A stretch of DNA of 34,163 nt from GCA-001735895 sp964488685 (lineage in GTDB: Bacteria > Pseudomonadota > Gammaproteobacteria > GCA-001735895), in contig CAZAVY010000027.1 in NCBI GenBank assembly GCA_964488685.1, positions 1-34,163 on the forward strand, in the 5' to 3' direction. Under the pieces are notes generated by a model. The model saw only the letters and a list, made by a program, of their open reading frames with translations. It had not been told where the DNA came from and made no database searches. Positions within the stretch are counted from its first letter, which is position 1; each line of letters begins with the position of its first letter. Positions 15,535 through 24,362 of this stretch are shown here, in pieces. The position numbers were made by a program, and so were the translations under genes.

Positions 15535-18054
15535 TCATTTTGATGCGCCTCTGGCCCGCTTCTTTTTTGTGGCGGTTTTCTTTTTGGCAGCCTTTTTGGT
15601 CGGCGCTACCTCTTTTGCTGTGCCACCCTTATTCATAACCTGATCAGGTGTAAAGTCATCGACCATGACTACCCTGGTAGTCGCCGAACGGGCCTGCAAC
15701 AGAATGTCGGCTTCCGCGGTGGAAATCTGACCCGATTGCAGTAATCTGTCGACCCACTGTTGATAGTCTTCAAGTCCATGCTGTGTCAATTCCTGATGTC
15801 GCAGGCGGCGTTCAATCGGCTCTGCTTTGATAACCTTGTGTAACGCATCTTCGAGACAACCGGTAATGTCATCGGGGTCATCGCTTATATAAATACCGGC
15901 AGTCAATCGATCACGAGCCGCTCCCGGCCGGATCAGCAAAGAGGCTACGCGATGGCTCAGCGAATCGTTGGGCTGGCGTAAACTAAGCCCCAGCGGAAAT
16001 ATCAAAAGACGGATAATGACGCCCAGCCATTTAATCGGAAAGTTACGCAATATTTCATCGAGCGCCATCTGCACCTGATAAAGGCAATACTTGGCGGTCC
16101 ACTCGATCAGTGGCAAATCGCTCCGCAGTTGACCATCGGCTTCGAATTTTTTCAAGGCGGCCGAAGCGTAGAACATGTATCCCAGCGCATCGGCAAAGCG
16201 CCCGGAAAGTTTTTCCTTGCGTTTGAATGAACCACCCAGAATCATCAAAACCAAATCGGCAATTACCGCAAATGCAGCGCTCATCTGGCCCAGGCGTTTG
16301 TAATAGTTGCCGATACGACCCGGATAAGGTGCCGGTGCAAGGTGACTACCACTAATGCCATAAACAAAGGCACGGCAAAAATTCGTCAACAGGTATTCGA
16401 CATGGCCCCGTAAGGCCTTGTCGAAAGCTACCTCGGCGCCCGCCCGGTCATCCATTGTCGCAGCTTCCATCTCCTTCACCAGGTAGGGATGACAGCGTAT
16501 CGCCCCCTGGCCAAAAATAATCATACTCCGGGTCAGAATGTTGGCACCTTCGACTGTTATCCCGACCGGAATCGACTGGTAGGCGCTTGCGATGTAATTC
16601 GAAGGCCCCATACAGATACCACGGCCACCATGGATATCCATCGAATCGTTAATAACCCGGCGCATATGTTCGGTGTTATAGCATTTTAAAATGGCGGTTA
16701 TGATCGACGGCTGTTCACCGCTATCGAGTGCACTGAGGGTTAGCAGTCGCCCCGCTTCCATCATGTAGGTCATGCCGCCGATTCGAGCCAGCGCTTCTTC
16801 GACACCTTCAAATTTTCCAATTGAGGTATTGAACTGTTTACGTACATAGGCATAGGCGCCGGTATTCCTGGTGCATGATTTTCCTGCGGCGACTCCGACC
16901 GCCGGCAGTGAAATGCCACGCCCCACGGATAACGATTCGACTAACATTCGCCAACCATTACCGATGTTTTGCTGCCCGCCGATGATGAAGTCCATCGGAA
17001 TGAATACATCCTTGCCGCTGTTGGGGCCGTTTTGAAACGCGGCGTTAAGCGGAAAATGCCGATTGCCAATTTTGATGCCGGGCGTATCTGCCGGAATCAG
17101 GGCACAGGTAATGCCCAGGTCTTCCTGTCCACCCAGTAATCCGTCCGGATCAAAAACCTTGAACGCCAGCCCCAAAACGGTGGCTACCGGGCCAAGCGTG
17201 ATATAACGCTTATCCCAGTTTAGAAGTAAACCCAGGACCTGCTCCCCCTGGTAGGCTCCCATGCACACAACGCCGTAATCCGGTATTGCGCCGGCATCGG
17301 AACCGGCGAACGGCCCAGTCAATGCGAAACAGGGAATTTCACTTCCATCCGCGAGTCGCGGTAGATAATAGTCTTTCTGAGACTCGGTTCCGTAATGCAG
17401 CAACAACTCCGCCGGGCCGAGTGAATTTGGCACCATTACGGTAACACCGGCAGAAATACTTCGTGCCGATATTTTAGTCACTACGCAGGAATGTCCATGC
17501 GCCGAGAACTCGAGTCCGCCGTAACGCCTTGGAATTATCATGCCGAAAAATCGGTGCTGCTTCAAAAAATCCCAGACTTCCGGGGGTAGATCCATGCGAT
17601 TACGGGTGATATCCCAATCATCAAGCATCGCGCAAAGTTGCTCGACCGGACCATCGATAAAGGCTGTTTCTTCCTTGCTCAATTCCGGCAGGCGGTAGTT
17701 CTGCAGTAACTGCCAGTCAGGTGCGCCTCGAAACAATTCAGCTTCCCACCACACGCTACCGGCCTCAATCGCATCACGCTCGGTGTCAGACATTGGTGGC
17801 AAAATTTTGCGAATGCGTTGTAGCGATGGCCGGGAAACAAACGGCTGTCGAATCTGCGGGATTCCAACCAGCACCATCGGCGCCAGAAACGCGACCCAGA
17901 CTAGCAGACCCCAAAACAGGCTGAAACCATCTACCAGCGTAAACGCAACCAGAACCAGGGCAGTTATCACGGCGAGAGTGCGCAATGGCAGCAATTGCCG
18001 GGCGATGGCATAAAATAAGGCGAACAGGGCACCCAGCAGGAACAAAATATTCAT
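15535..18054 (-). CDS. fadE: FadE-type membrane acyl-CoA dehydrogenase
   Basis: An 839-residue FAD enzyme that introduces the first double bond of fatty acyl-CoA in beta-oxidation. Two N-terminal hydrophobic segments (about 3-20 and 26-64) precede the dehydrogenase core. FadE signatures include ALTGPFAGSDAGAIPD, MDIHGGRGICMGP and ITVEGANILTRSMIIFGQGAIRCHP; the Glu of TVEG is where the catalytic base lies in this family. The length is close to E. coli FadE (814). The last about 25 residues are an unusual Ala/Lys/Thr/Arg-rich tail (KKAAKKKTATKKK). A 17-base palindrome upstream may be its operator. fadD follows directly. Confidence 0.95.
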   Translation of the reverse strand: MNILFLLGALFALFYAIARQLLPLRTLAVITALVLVAFTLVDGFSLFWGLLVWVAFLAPMVLVGIPQIRQPFVSRPSLQRIRKILPPMSDTERDAIEAGSVWWEAELFRGAPDWQLLQNYRLPELSKEETAFIDGPVEQLCAMLDDWDITRNRMDLPPEVWDFLKQHRFFGMIIPRRYGGLEFSAHGHSCVVTKISARSISAGVTVMVPNSLGPAELLLHYGTESQKDYYLPRLADGSEIPCFALTGPFAGSDAGAIPDYGVVCMGAYQGEQVLGLLLNWDKRYITLGPVATVLGLAFKVFDPDGLLGGQEDLGITCALIPADTPGIKIGNRHFPLNAAFQNGPNSGKDVFIPMDFIIGGQQNIGNGWRMLVESLSVGRGISLPAVGVAAGKSCTRNTGAYAYVRKQFNTSIGKFEGVEEALARIGGMTYMMEAGRLLTLSALDSGEQPSIITAILKCYNTEHMRRVINDSMDIHGGRGICMGPSNYIASAYQSIPVGITVEGANILTRSMIIFGQGAIRCHPYLVKEMEAATMDDRAGAEVAFDKALRGHVEYLLTNFCRAFVYGISGSHLAPAPYPGRIGNYYKRLGQMSAAFAVIADLVLMILGGSFKRKEKLSGRFADALGYMFYASAALKKFEADGQLRSDLPLIEWTAKYCLYQVQMALDEILRNFPIKWLGVIIRLLIFPLGLSLRQPNDSLSHRVASLLIRPGAARDRLTAGIYISDDPDDITGCLEDALHKVIKAEPIERRLRHQELTQHGLEDYQQWVDRLLQSGQISTAEADILLQARSATTRVVMVDDFTPDQVMNKGGTAKEVAPTKKAAKKKTATKKKRARGASK

Positions 18055-18098
18055 GATGTTAACACCAGGGTCATCGGGTCGGATTGGCGTTTCCTAAC

Positions 18099-18125
18099 AG
18101 TATAATAATTTGACCCCACCTTCAA
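18099..18125 (-). promoter_or_regulatory. Candidate fadE promoter
   Basis: On the minus strand TTGAAG (18125-18120) and TATACT (18104-18099, five of six to TATAAT) are separated by 15 bases, shorter than ideal. The -10 lies about 45 bases before the fadE ATG. The adjoining palindrome at 18131-18147 sits just upstream of the -35. Confidence 0.3.
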
Positions 18126-18130
18126 TGTAT

Positions 18131-18147
18131 AGTTTCAAATTGAAACT
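18131..18147. promoter_or_regulatory. Perfect 17-base palindrome upstream of fadE (putative operator)
   Basis: AGTTTCAAATTGAAACT has two perfect 8-base arms around a central A. It lies between fadE and the convergent-side gene's 3' end, directly upstream of the candidate fadE promoter. Its size and symmetry fit a TetR-type dimer, the class that includes PsrA and other fatty-acid regulators, but the exact regulator is inference. Confidence 0.45.
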
Positions 18148-18157
18148 GTTCCGGGGG

Positions 18158-19291
18158 TTAATCGGCTTTGGATATCGATTCGAGTTGCCGGCGCAAGTCC
18201 CGATTCGACTTGTCGAGTCCGAGTCGCAAACTTTGGTCTGCAAACTCCAGTAAGGGAAGCAGGTTTAGCACGAGTGAAACCACCTGTTTCGAAACCTCGT
18301 CGGTCGCATCGGCTTCGATCAGTTTTAAGGCTCGATCAATTGACAAATTGCGTTCCTGTCCCGTTGCAGACGTGCTGATTACCTGATTTCCGCCGGCGGA
18401 TTGCGCTCGCTTGAGGCCGGATTCAAGCCGTTGGTAAATATGGTCGAGATCAAAGTTTTCTGTGGCAATACAACTATGCACGGCGGCACTCAAAGTCACC
18501 GGCACCTGCTTTCCGGCGATACGGATTTTTGTACCCGATATATTTTTGAAAATGCGATTGACACCAGTGGTAGCCCCGATCCCGTTGGTCGCGGGATACA
18601 ACAGGTAAAATTCGGCATTGCCCAGATAACACAGCGTATCTTCTCGGCGCAGTGTTTGCTGAATGGTCCCGGCAAGCATCTTCACCACGGCAATCGCGGT
18701 CGCCTTGTCGAATTGCGCTATTATCGTTTTGATATTGTCGAGCTTCAGTTTGCACAGGCTGATATTGCTTCGATGTCGTTGCGAAAAGGAAAACTCCTGC
18801 TGCGCGCGCGCGTTAAAGAAATTTTCCTGCGACAATTGCTGCAGCATGTTTGCCGCCGACACCGGTTGCATCTCCACAGGTGATTCCATAGCGTGCTGCA
18901 GGTAGAGGTTCGCGTGCAGACGTGCTCTCGCGGTGAGCTCGGAGCTGGCAAACGGCAGGTTAATGAAATCGGTCGCCCCCATCTGGAATGCATGTTCGCG
19001 CCCATTCTCGGAATCATCCTCCCCCACCAGCAGTAATACAGGTGTGGCAGCGAGCCAGCTATCGCTGGCACTGCGAATTCTTTCAAGCAACCCGAACTGA
19101 TCAATCATCAGTTCCAGTTCTCCGAGCAATAAAACTATCTCGCGATTTTCGATTATAGAATCCCAGGCCGACTCGGCGTCCTCGGCGAACAGCACGGTGA
19201 AAAAATCATGCAGGGGTTTGCTCATTAGCCTGGCGCTATTCGCCGACCCGGCAACCAGCAGCATGGTAGGTCTTTGTTGTAATTCCGACAT
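18158..19291 (-). CDS. Degenerate receiver-GGDEF protein, probable c-di-GMP effector
   Basis: A 377-residue two-domain protein. The N-terminal receiver-like domain (about 8-125) has lost the acidic pair (AG instead of DD), the phosphorylated Asp (Gly57) and the conserved Lys (Leu112), so it should not be phosphorylated. A GGDEF-like domain (about 165-308) follows, with GNAEF (224-228) in place of GGDEF, so cyclase activity is unlikely. The RxxD inhibitory-site motif is intact at Arg215-Asp218 with the correct five-residue spacing. A helical Leu-rich C-terminus (about 315-377) may dimerise. The ATG at 19291 was chosen because the open frame further upstream runs antisense into the divergent gene. 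It faces a canonical receiver-GGDEF-EAL gene 178 bp away. Confidence 0.78.
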   Translation of the reverse strand: MSELQQRPTMLLVAGSANSARLMSKPLHDFFTVLFAEDAESAWDSIIENREIVLLLGELELMIDQFGLLERIRSASDSWLAATPVLLLVGEDDSENGREHAFQMGATDFINLPFASSELTARARLHANLYLQHAMESPVEMQPVSAANMLQQLSQENFFNARAQQEFSFSQRHRSNISLCKLKLDNIKTIIAQFDKATAIAVVKMLAGTIQQTLRREDTLCYLGNAEFYLLYPATNGIGATTGVNRIFKNISGTKIRIAGKQVPVTLSAAVHSCIATENFDLDHIYQRLESGLKRAQSAGGNQVISTSATGQERNLSIDRALKLIEADATDEVSKQVVSLVLNLLPLLEFADQSLRLGLDKSNRDLRRQLESISKAD

Positions 19292-19469
19292 TCGCAATAA
19301 TTTCCGGGTGGTCAACAAACTATAGTACAGATTATTGAAGGCTCTATTCCCGTTCCAACGAAAAACTTTAATTTTATGTCGGGCATGCCGATACAAACGC
19401 CATGCAAACCGTCGCCAGGAACCCGGTAAAACCGGCCTGGAATATACCTGTGGATAGATATACCAACTA

Positions 19470-21236
19470 ATGCCTGAAGCGAAAATTCTCATTGTCGACG
19501 ACACCAAGGTAAACCTGGTTGCGCTGAAAGTGTTGTTGAAACCGATTGAAGTCGATATTGTGGTCGCGGAATCCGGTAAACAGGCACTCATAGCGGCCGA
19601 AAAAAATCAGGAGCATATCGCGCTGATTCTGCTGGATTTGCAAATGCCGATGATGGACGGATTCGAAGTAGCCCGGTTATTGCAGGATAACGACCTTACG
19701 CGGTCGATACCGATAATTTTCATCACCGCAAGTCAGGATGATGCCCAGATCGACAAGGCATATATTTCCGGAGCAGTCGACTACATCCAGAAACCTATTC
19801 GTAAAACAGCTCTGATATCCAAGGTACGGGTATTCCTGGATCTATGGTCGTTGCGTCATGGGCTCGAACTGGAAATAAAACAACGTCGCGTAGCCGAGCA
19901 TCGGGTCGAACATCTGGCCACCCATGATCAACTCACCAACCTGCCAAATCGGCGCGGCCTCTACCAAGAACTCAACGAATTGATCTATCGATCCCGACGC
20001 TACAGGTATTCGAGCGCCATCATCTACGTCGACCTGGATGGTTTCAAACATGTTAACGATCATTTTGGTCACGATGCGGGTGACCGTTTGTTAATCCAGA
20101 TCGCGGACAACTTTAAAGGTATTGTGCGCCAAACCGATTCCGTGGCTCGCATTGGCGGTGATGAATTCATCGTCCTGATTACCGATATCGACGGTGAGAC
20201 CTCGCTGATCACAAAAATTGAACATCTGCTGAACGAGGTATCTAAACCGCTTGATTTCGAAGGGCATAAAATCTCGGTCGGAGCCAGCATTGGAATTGCG
20301 CTCTATCCGGATCATGGCGACAAGGCTGAAATCCTGTTACATAGTGCTGATCAAGCCATGTACCAGGCTAAAAATCAGGGTAAGAACAGGTTTCGTTTTT
20401 TTACCGAAGACATCAATGAAAAGGCGCATCGACAGCGCGACCTTCAGGACAATTTACGCAAAGCCCTGCCCAACGACGAATTCACCGTTTTTTATCAACC
20501 GATTGTCGACGCCAGCTCAGGTCGGGTAGTTTCGGTCGAAGCCTTACTGCGCTGGTATAGCGCTAAACTTGGGCAGGTATTCCCGGACGAATTCATACCC
20601 GCTGCAGAAAGCGCGGGATTGATAACGGAACTGGGTTGCTGGGTTTTGACCAGGGCGCTTGAAACCGGGGCACAGTGGAATCGGCGATTTGGCGTCGGTT
20701 TGCGAATAGCGGTCAACGCGTCATCGATTCAGTTTCGTGACAACCTGTTGTTTGACACCATAAAAGACCAGATCGACAAGCATGGGTGGAATCCGGATTT
20801 GCTTGAAGTGGAGATTACCGAAGGTCTTCTACTCGATGACTCACCCGAAGTGAGTAACTATATTAACGAAATCAGTAATTGTGGCGTCAGGCTCTCGCTG
20901 GATGATTTCGGTACCGGCTTTTCGGCATTAAGCTATTTGAAGAATTACCCGGTTAACACGGTAAAAATTGATCGAAGCTTTATTGTGGATCTGCCCGATG
21001 ACAAGGAAAATGCTGTCCTGGTACAGGCAATAATCGCGATGGCGCACGGCCTGCGACTGGAAGTGATTGCCGAAGGCGTCGAAACCGCTGCTCAATGGGA
21101 GTACCTGCGGGCCCTCAACTGCGATTTTTTACAAGGTTACTATTTTGGCAGGCCTATGCCGCAGGCTGAATTCGAAGATTTTCTTGCAACACAGTTGGAG
21201 AAACCGATTCAGGCACAATCTATAGTGCATCGCTGA
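19470..21236 (+). CDS. Receiver-GGDEF-EAL response regulator
   Basis: A 588-residue cytoplasmic response regulator. The receiver domain (1-125) has Asp10-Asp11, phospho-acceptor Asp56 (LLDLQMP) and Lys108 (QKPI). The GGDEF domain (about 145-312) has GGDEF at 229-233 and the RxxD I-site at 220-223. The EAL domain (about 325-575) has EALLRW (357-362), EITEG, LDDFGTG, VKIDRSF, IAEGVE and LQGY. All catalytic residues for both cyclase and phosphodiesterase are present, so the balance is presumably set by phosphorylation. The cognate kinase is not in the window. Its 3' end overlaps the convergent amidotransferase gene by 17 bases. Confidence 0.93.
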   Translation: MPEAKILIVDDTKVNLVALKVLLKPIEVDIVVAESGKQALIAAEKNQEHIALILLDLQMPMMDGFEVARLLQDNDLTRSIPIIFITASQDDAQIDKAYISGAVDYIQKPIRKTALISKVRVFLDLWSLRHGLELEIKQRRVAEHRVEHLATHDQLTNLPNRRGLYQELNELIYRSRRYRYSSAIIYVDLDGFKHVNDHFGHDAGDRLLIQIADNFKGIVRQTDSVARIGGDEFIVLITDIDGETSLITKIEHLLNEVSKPLDFEGHKISVGASIGIALYPDHGDKAEILLHSADQAMYQAKNQGKNRFRFFTEDINEKAHRQRDLQDNLRKALPNDEFTVFYQPIVDASSGRVVSVEALLRWYSAKLGQVFPDEFIPAAESAGLITELGCWVLTRALETGAQWNRRFGVGLRIAVNASSIQFRDNLLFDTIKDQIDKHGWNPDLLEVEITEGLLLDDSPEVSNYINEISNCGVRLSLDDFGTGFSALSYLKNYPVNTVKIDRSFIVDLPDDKENAVLVQAIIAMAHGLRLEVIAEGVETAAQWEYLRALNCDFLQGYYFGRPMPQAEFEDFLATQLEKPIQAQSIVHR

Positions 21237-21963
21237 TTTGCGGTTTGCGTTGCCGTGACCGGAAAAACTCGGCAAACCAGTTTGCCAGCATTTGCCTATC
21301 GACCTTGCTGCCCCGGGCCATTGAATCAAGCGCCTGTTGGGCTACCATTTCCGGTACCAGCTCCCCACCCAGGGTATGCAGCAACGCGGTTTCGTAGTTT
21401 TCTTCAAACTCCGGATGCGCCTGCACACTGATAATCGTGTCTCCATAGCTAAGCCCGGCAAATGGACAAAAATCGGAGCTTGCGAATACTTCCGCCAATC
21501 CCGGGCATTTTACCACCTGGTCCTGGTGGAATGCATATATCCCGACCTGTTCCGAACTGGCCCCCATCCAGGAATGGGACTGTTCAATGCGGTACCGATG
21601 CAACCCGACACCCCAACCCTTTTCTGATTTCACCACTTCACCACCCAGGGCCTGGGCAATAAGCTGATGTCCAAAGCAAACGCCGATCAGCGGAATTTCA
21701 GTGCCTGCCAGTTCCCGGATAAAATCCTGTAATGGGAACATCCAGTCGAGCTGGTCATAAACGCCATGCCTGGAGCCGGTGATCAACCAACCGTCACAGT
21801 CTTCGGTTGACGACGGCATTTCACCGCCTATAACGTTAAACGACTCAAATTCGAATGCTCGCCCGGAGGCTCCCAGAAAGCGTTCAAACATAACCGGGTA
21901 GGAATCGAATTGAGCGGCCATTTCTTCACGCAACAGCCCGCTTACAAGGATTCCGATTTTCAT
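21220..21963 (-). CDS. Class I glutamine amidotransferase-like protein (possible gamma-glutamyl hydrolase)
   Basis: A 247-residue GATase1 protein with a complete catalytic triad: Cys96 in GVCFGHQ, His183 and Glu185 in AHPEF. There is no synthetase domain, so it either works with a partner or hydrolyses gamma-glutamyl amides itself. The downstream locus contains two PuuA-like gamma-glutamyl synthetases, and in the Puu pathway PuuD, a class I amidotransferase-fold hydrolase, removes the glutamyl group. A similar role is the best guess, although the sequence looks closer to the GMP-synthase-like GATase group than to classical PuuD. The ribosome-binding site AGGAAA lies nine bases before the ATG. 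It is divergent from the GntR regulator. Confidence 0.82.
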   Translation of the reverse strand: MKIGILVSGLLREEMAAQFDSYPVMFERFLGASGRAFEFESFNVIGGEMPSSTEDCDGWLITGSRHGVYDQLDWMFPLQDFIRELAGTEIPLIGVCFGHQLIAQALGGEVVKSEKGWGVGLHRYRIEQSHSWMGASSEQVGIYAFHQDQVVKCPGLAEVFASSDFCPFAGLSYGDTIISVQAHPEFEENYETALLHTLGGELVPEMVAQQALDSMARGSKVDRQMLANWFAEFFRSRQRKPQISDAL

Positions 21964-22109
21964 GAGTTAATTTCCTGATCGCTGGAACAAAACATCACCA
22001 CTATTTTATCACGAATGAGAATGCACATACCTAACACATAAACGAAATCGTAATTCTATCGAATAGTGAAATTGCCTGGCAACAGTGTTATTAGGTGATA
22101 AGGTCGTAA

Positions 22110-22129
22110 TTGTGATTAAATATTTGACA
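22110..22129 (+). promoter_or_regulatory. Possible -35 element and operator half-site before the GntR gene
   Basis: TTGTGATTAAAT (22110-22121) matches nine of twelve bases of the palindrome TTGTGATCACAA found at 27799, and TTGACA (22124-22129) follows. No convincing -10 is seen at the right distance, so this is only suggestive of autoregulation. Confidence 0.25.
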
Positions 22130-22152
22130 GTTTTGACCTGAGACATCAACCA

Positions 22153-22863
22153 ATGAGATCGAGTGATCCGAAAGATCTAAAACTCATAATGATCGATAAA
22201 TCGGATGACCTGACAACCCACCAGTGGGTTTACCGGTTATTGCGCAACAACCTGCTATGTGGCCGCATCGAACCGGGTAATCCCCTGACCATCCGCGGTC
22301 TTGCCGAAATTCTGAAGGTCAGCCCGATGCCGGTACGCGAGGCATTGCATCGACTCGCATGTGAAGGCGCGGTCGAGGTCAAAAACAATCGCCGCGTCAT
22401 CGTGCCGACCATGACCGCGGAAAAATTCAGCGAACTTTGCGAGTTACGGATATTGCTCGAAACCCATGCCGCGGAAGGTGCATTACCCTACATAAAACAA
22501 CAGGATATCGAAATTCTAGAAAAAATCGACGCCCGTATCGATATCGCCGTAGCGCATCATGACATCGATAATATCAGCCTGGTTAACCAGGAGTTTCATC
22601 GCCGTTTATACCTCGTCAACCCATTCCAGATATCAATACCACTGATAGAAAGCCTGTGGCTGCAGCTCGGACCTTTTTCCAGGATCGCGATCAGCAAGCT
22701 GGAAAAAAATTACCGGGTCGATCACCATGTGGAAGCGATCGAGGCATTGAAGCAGAAGAATTCGTTTGCTTTACGCCGCGCTATCGAAGCCGATATTCGA
22801 GACGGAATAGCATCGCTCAAAACAATTGACGGCATAAATGAATACTTCCAGGGAGTCGCCTGA
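22153..22863 (+). CDS. GntR family (FadR/FCD subfamily) transcriptional regulator
   Basis: A 236-residue regulator. The N-terminal winged helix (about 22-88) includes GRIEPGNPLTIRGLAEIL and SPMPVREALHRLACEGAV, the GntR recognition helix region. The FCD ligand domain follows (about 95-225), with RILLETHAAEGA, NQEFHRRLY and a late His-rich segment that would form the metal/ligand pocket. It stands at the head of the amine catabolism genes and divergent from the amidotransferase gene, so it probably controls the locus in response to an amine-derived acid. An ATG at 22189 is an alternative start if the TTGACA at 22124 belongs to its promoter. No strong ribosome-binding site distinguishes the two. 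Confidence 0.88.
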   Translation: MRSSDPKDLKLIMIDKSDDLTTHQWVYRLLRNNLLCGRIEPGNPLTIRGLAEILKVSPMPVREALHRLACEGAVEVKNNRRVIVPTMTAEKFSELCELRILLETHAAEGALPYIKQQDIEILEKIDARIDIAVAHHDIDNISLVNQEFHRRLYLVNPFQISIPLIESLWLQLGPFSRIAISKLEKNYRVDHHVEAIEALKQKNSFALRRAIEADIRDGIASLKTIDGINEYFQGVA

Positions 22864-22950
22864 GGGCAGGCTCCTGATAAATTTAGCGCTCAGGTATCCG
22901 CTAACCTGTAAAACCTGACACGACTTAAGACAGTCTCCAATCGAGTTACA

Positions 22951-22962
22951 GCGTGATCACAA
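22951..22962. promoter_or_regulatory. Possible GntR operator at the 5' side of the first synthetase gene
   Basis: GCGTGATCACAA matches ten of twelve bases of TTGTGATCACAA, including the full GTGATCAC core. It lies 30 bases before the chosen ATG at 22992 and coincides with the alternative GTG start at 22953. Confidence 0.35.
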
Positions 22963-22991
22963 AAAACAATACAAGAGCCGCAACTGAATCA

Positions 22992-24362
22992 ATGAAACCT
23001 CAATTCCGGAGTAAACTCTCGCGCGAGATCAACGCATTCATCAAAGCCAACCCCGGGATTAAACAATTCGAGGTGTTGGTCACTGAGCTCTGCGGACATT
23101 TTTTCGGCAAGCGCTACCCGATCGACAAACTGCCCTCTTTTGCAAAGGAAGGCCTTGCGCTGCCGGCCTCCATGTTTTTGTTAAACACGCTCGGCGAACC
23201 GCTGGATGGTCTTTATTATGGTATTGACGACGGTGACCCGGACGGGCATTTTTACCTGGTGCCCGGCAGTTTATGCCGCAACGACTGGGGTAACCGGGCG
23301 CGGGCCCAGATACTGGCAACCACTTGCAGTGGCGCCGAGCCGGCATTTTTCGAACCGCGTCGGGTATTGCAAAAAGTGGTTGAAGCTTTCGCCGCCAAAA
23401 AATGGCGACCTATGGTCGCCTTCGAACTCGAATTCTACCTATTCGAGGCACAGCGAGACACTAACGGCTTGTTACAGGTCGCGCGTAATCCGAAAACGGG
23501 TCGAACCGATACCGCAACGGTATTGTCGACCACCCGGCTTGGTGACTTCGAAACGATAATCGACGACATTCTCCAGGCTTGCCAAATGCAGGGTATCGAT
23601 ACCGGTGCAATTTCATCGGAGCTCGGCCCGGGTCAATTCGAAATCAATTTCAACCATCATAGCGATGTTCTAAGGGCGGCTGACGAAACCTGTTTGTTCA
23701 AGCGTATTGTCATCGAAGTCCCCAAGAAGCATGGTATATGCGCCAGTTTTATCGCCAAACCGATGCTCGAACACGCGGGTAACGGCCTGCATATGCATAT
23801 CAGTCTGGTTGACAGCAACGGCAAAAATGTATTTTCCAGCGGCAACAGGGCGCATGCGAGACTGCATCATGCCATCGGCGGTTTACTCGCCACGATGCCG
23901 GCGGCAATGTCGATCTGGGCGCCAAACATCTATTCCTATCGCCGCTATCGTGGAGGTCTCAACTGCGCCCCGATAAGCCTGACCTGGGGCAATGAAAACC
24001 GTACTGTCGCGTTTCGAATTCCCCTCGCCAAGCAGGGTGCATGGCGGGTCGAAAATAGAGTGCCCGGCGCCGACGCCAACCCTTACCTGACAATGGCAGT
24101 TACCCTGGCGGGCATGTTGCATGGCATCAAAAACAAACTAGATCCGGGTAAAGCCACTACCGAAGGAATCACCGGGCACGACCGGAAGCTGCCACTGGAT
24201 ATGGCCAGGGCGCTCGCGGCATCGCTTGCCAGCAAGGCCCTGATGCACACCATGGGACGCGATTTTATCGAGATTTACTGCCGCCATCGCAGCGCGGAAA
24301 TCGCCGCCTATGAAAATTTTATTAGCGCTCGCAAAATCAAGGGGTCAGACTCCTTGAAATAA
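22992..24362 (+). CDS. PuuA-like glutamine synthetase family enzyme, C-terminus rewritten by a repeat
   Basis: A 456-residue member of the glutamine synthetase family, PuuA-like (gamma-glutamylamine ligase) rather than GlnA. Visible family motifs are VAFELEFYLF, LGPGQFEINF, GNGLHMHISL, ENRTVAFRIP and WRVENRVPGADANPYL. It is expected to ligate glutamate to an amine with ATP. An ATG at 22992 was chosen; a GTG at 22953 coincides with a palindromic operator-like site and is less likely. The last residues, KIKGSDSLK and the stop, are encoded by a copy of the repeat found at 24467 and 26617. The usual PuuA-type ending is therefore missing and this tail is acquired; activity may or may not survive. 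A second synthetase lies at 27912. Confidence 0.87.
   Translation: MKPQFRSKLSREINAFIKANPGIKQFEVLVTELCGHFFGKRYPIDKLPSFAKEGLALPASMFLLNTLGEPLDGLYYGIDDGDPDGHFYLVPGSLCRNDWGNRARAQILATTCSGAEPAFFEPRRVLQKVVEAFAAKKWRPMVAFELEFYLFEAQRDTNGLLQVARNPKTGRTDTATVLSTTRLGDFETIIDDILQACQMQGIDTGAISSELGPGQFEINFNHHSDVLRAADETCLFKRIVIEVPKKHGICASFIAKPMLEHAGNGLHMHISLVDSNGKNVFSSGNRAHARLHHAIGGLLATMPAAMSIWAPNIYSYRRYRGGLNCAPISLTWGNENRTVAFRIPLAKQGAWRVENRVPGADANPYLTMAVTLAGMLHGIKNKLDPGKATTEGITGHDRKLPLDMARALAASLASKALMHTMGRDFIEIYCRHRSAEIAAYENFISARKIKGSDSLK
24337..24357. repeat. Short palindromic repeat, copy inside the 3' end of the synthetase gene
   Basis: A 21-base imperfect palindrome with the core AAGGGGTCAGACTCC; arms of ten bases around a central A differ at one position, which would be a G-U pair in RNA. 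The same sequence occurs inverted at 24467-24487 and directly at 26617-26697. It looks like a REP-type element of the kind mobilised by REP-associated transposases, but no such transposase is in the window. Confidence 0.7.

Noticed and set aside
19292..19591. N-terminal extension of the degenerate receiver-GGDEF protein
   Set aside because: The extra 100 codons run antisense into the divergent response regulator gene and show no domain; the ATG at 19291 starts the receiver fold.
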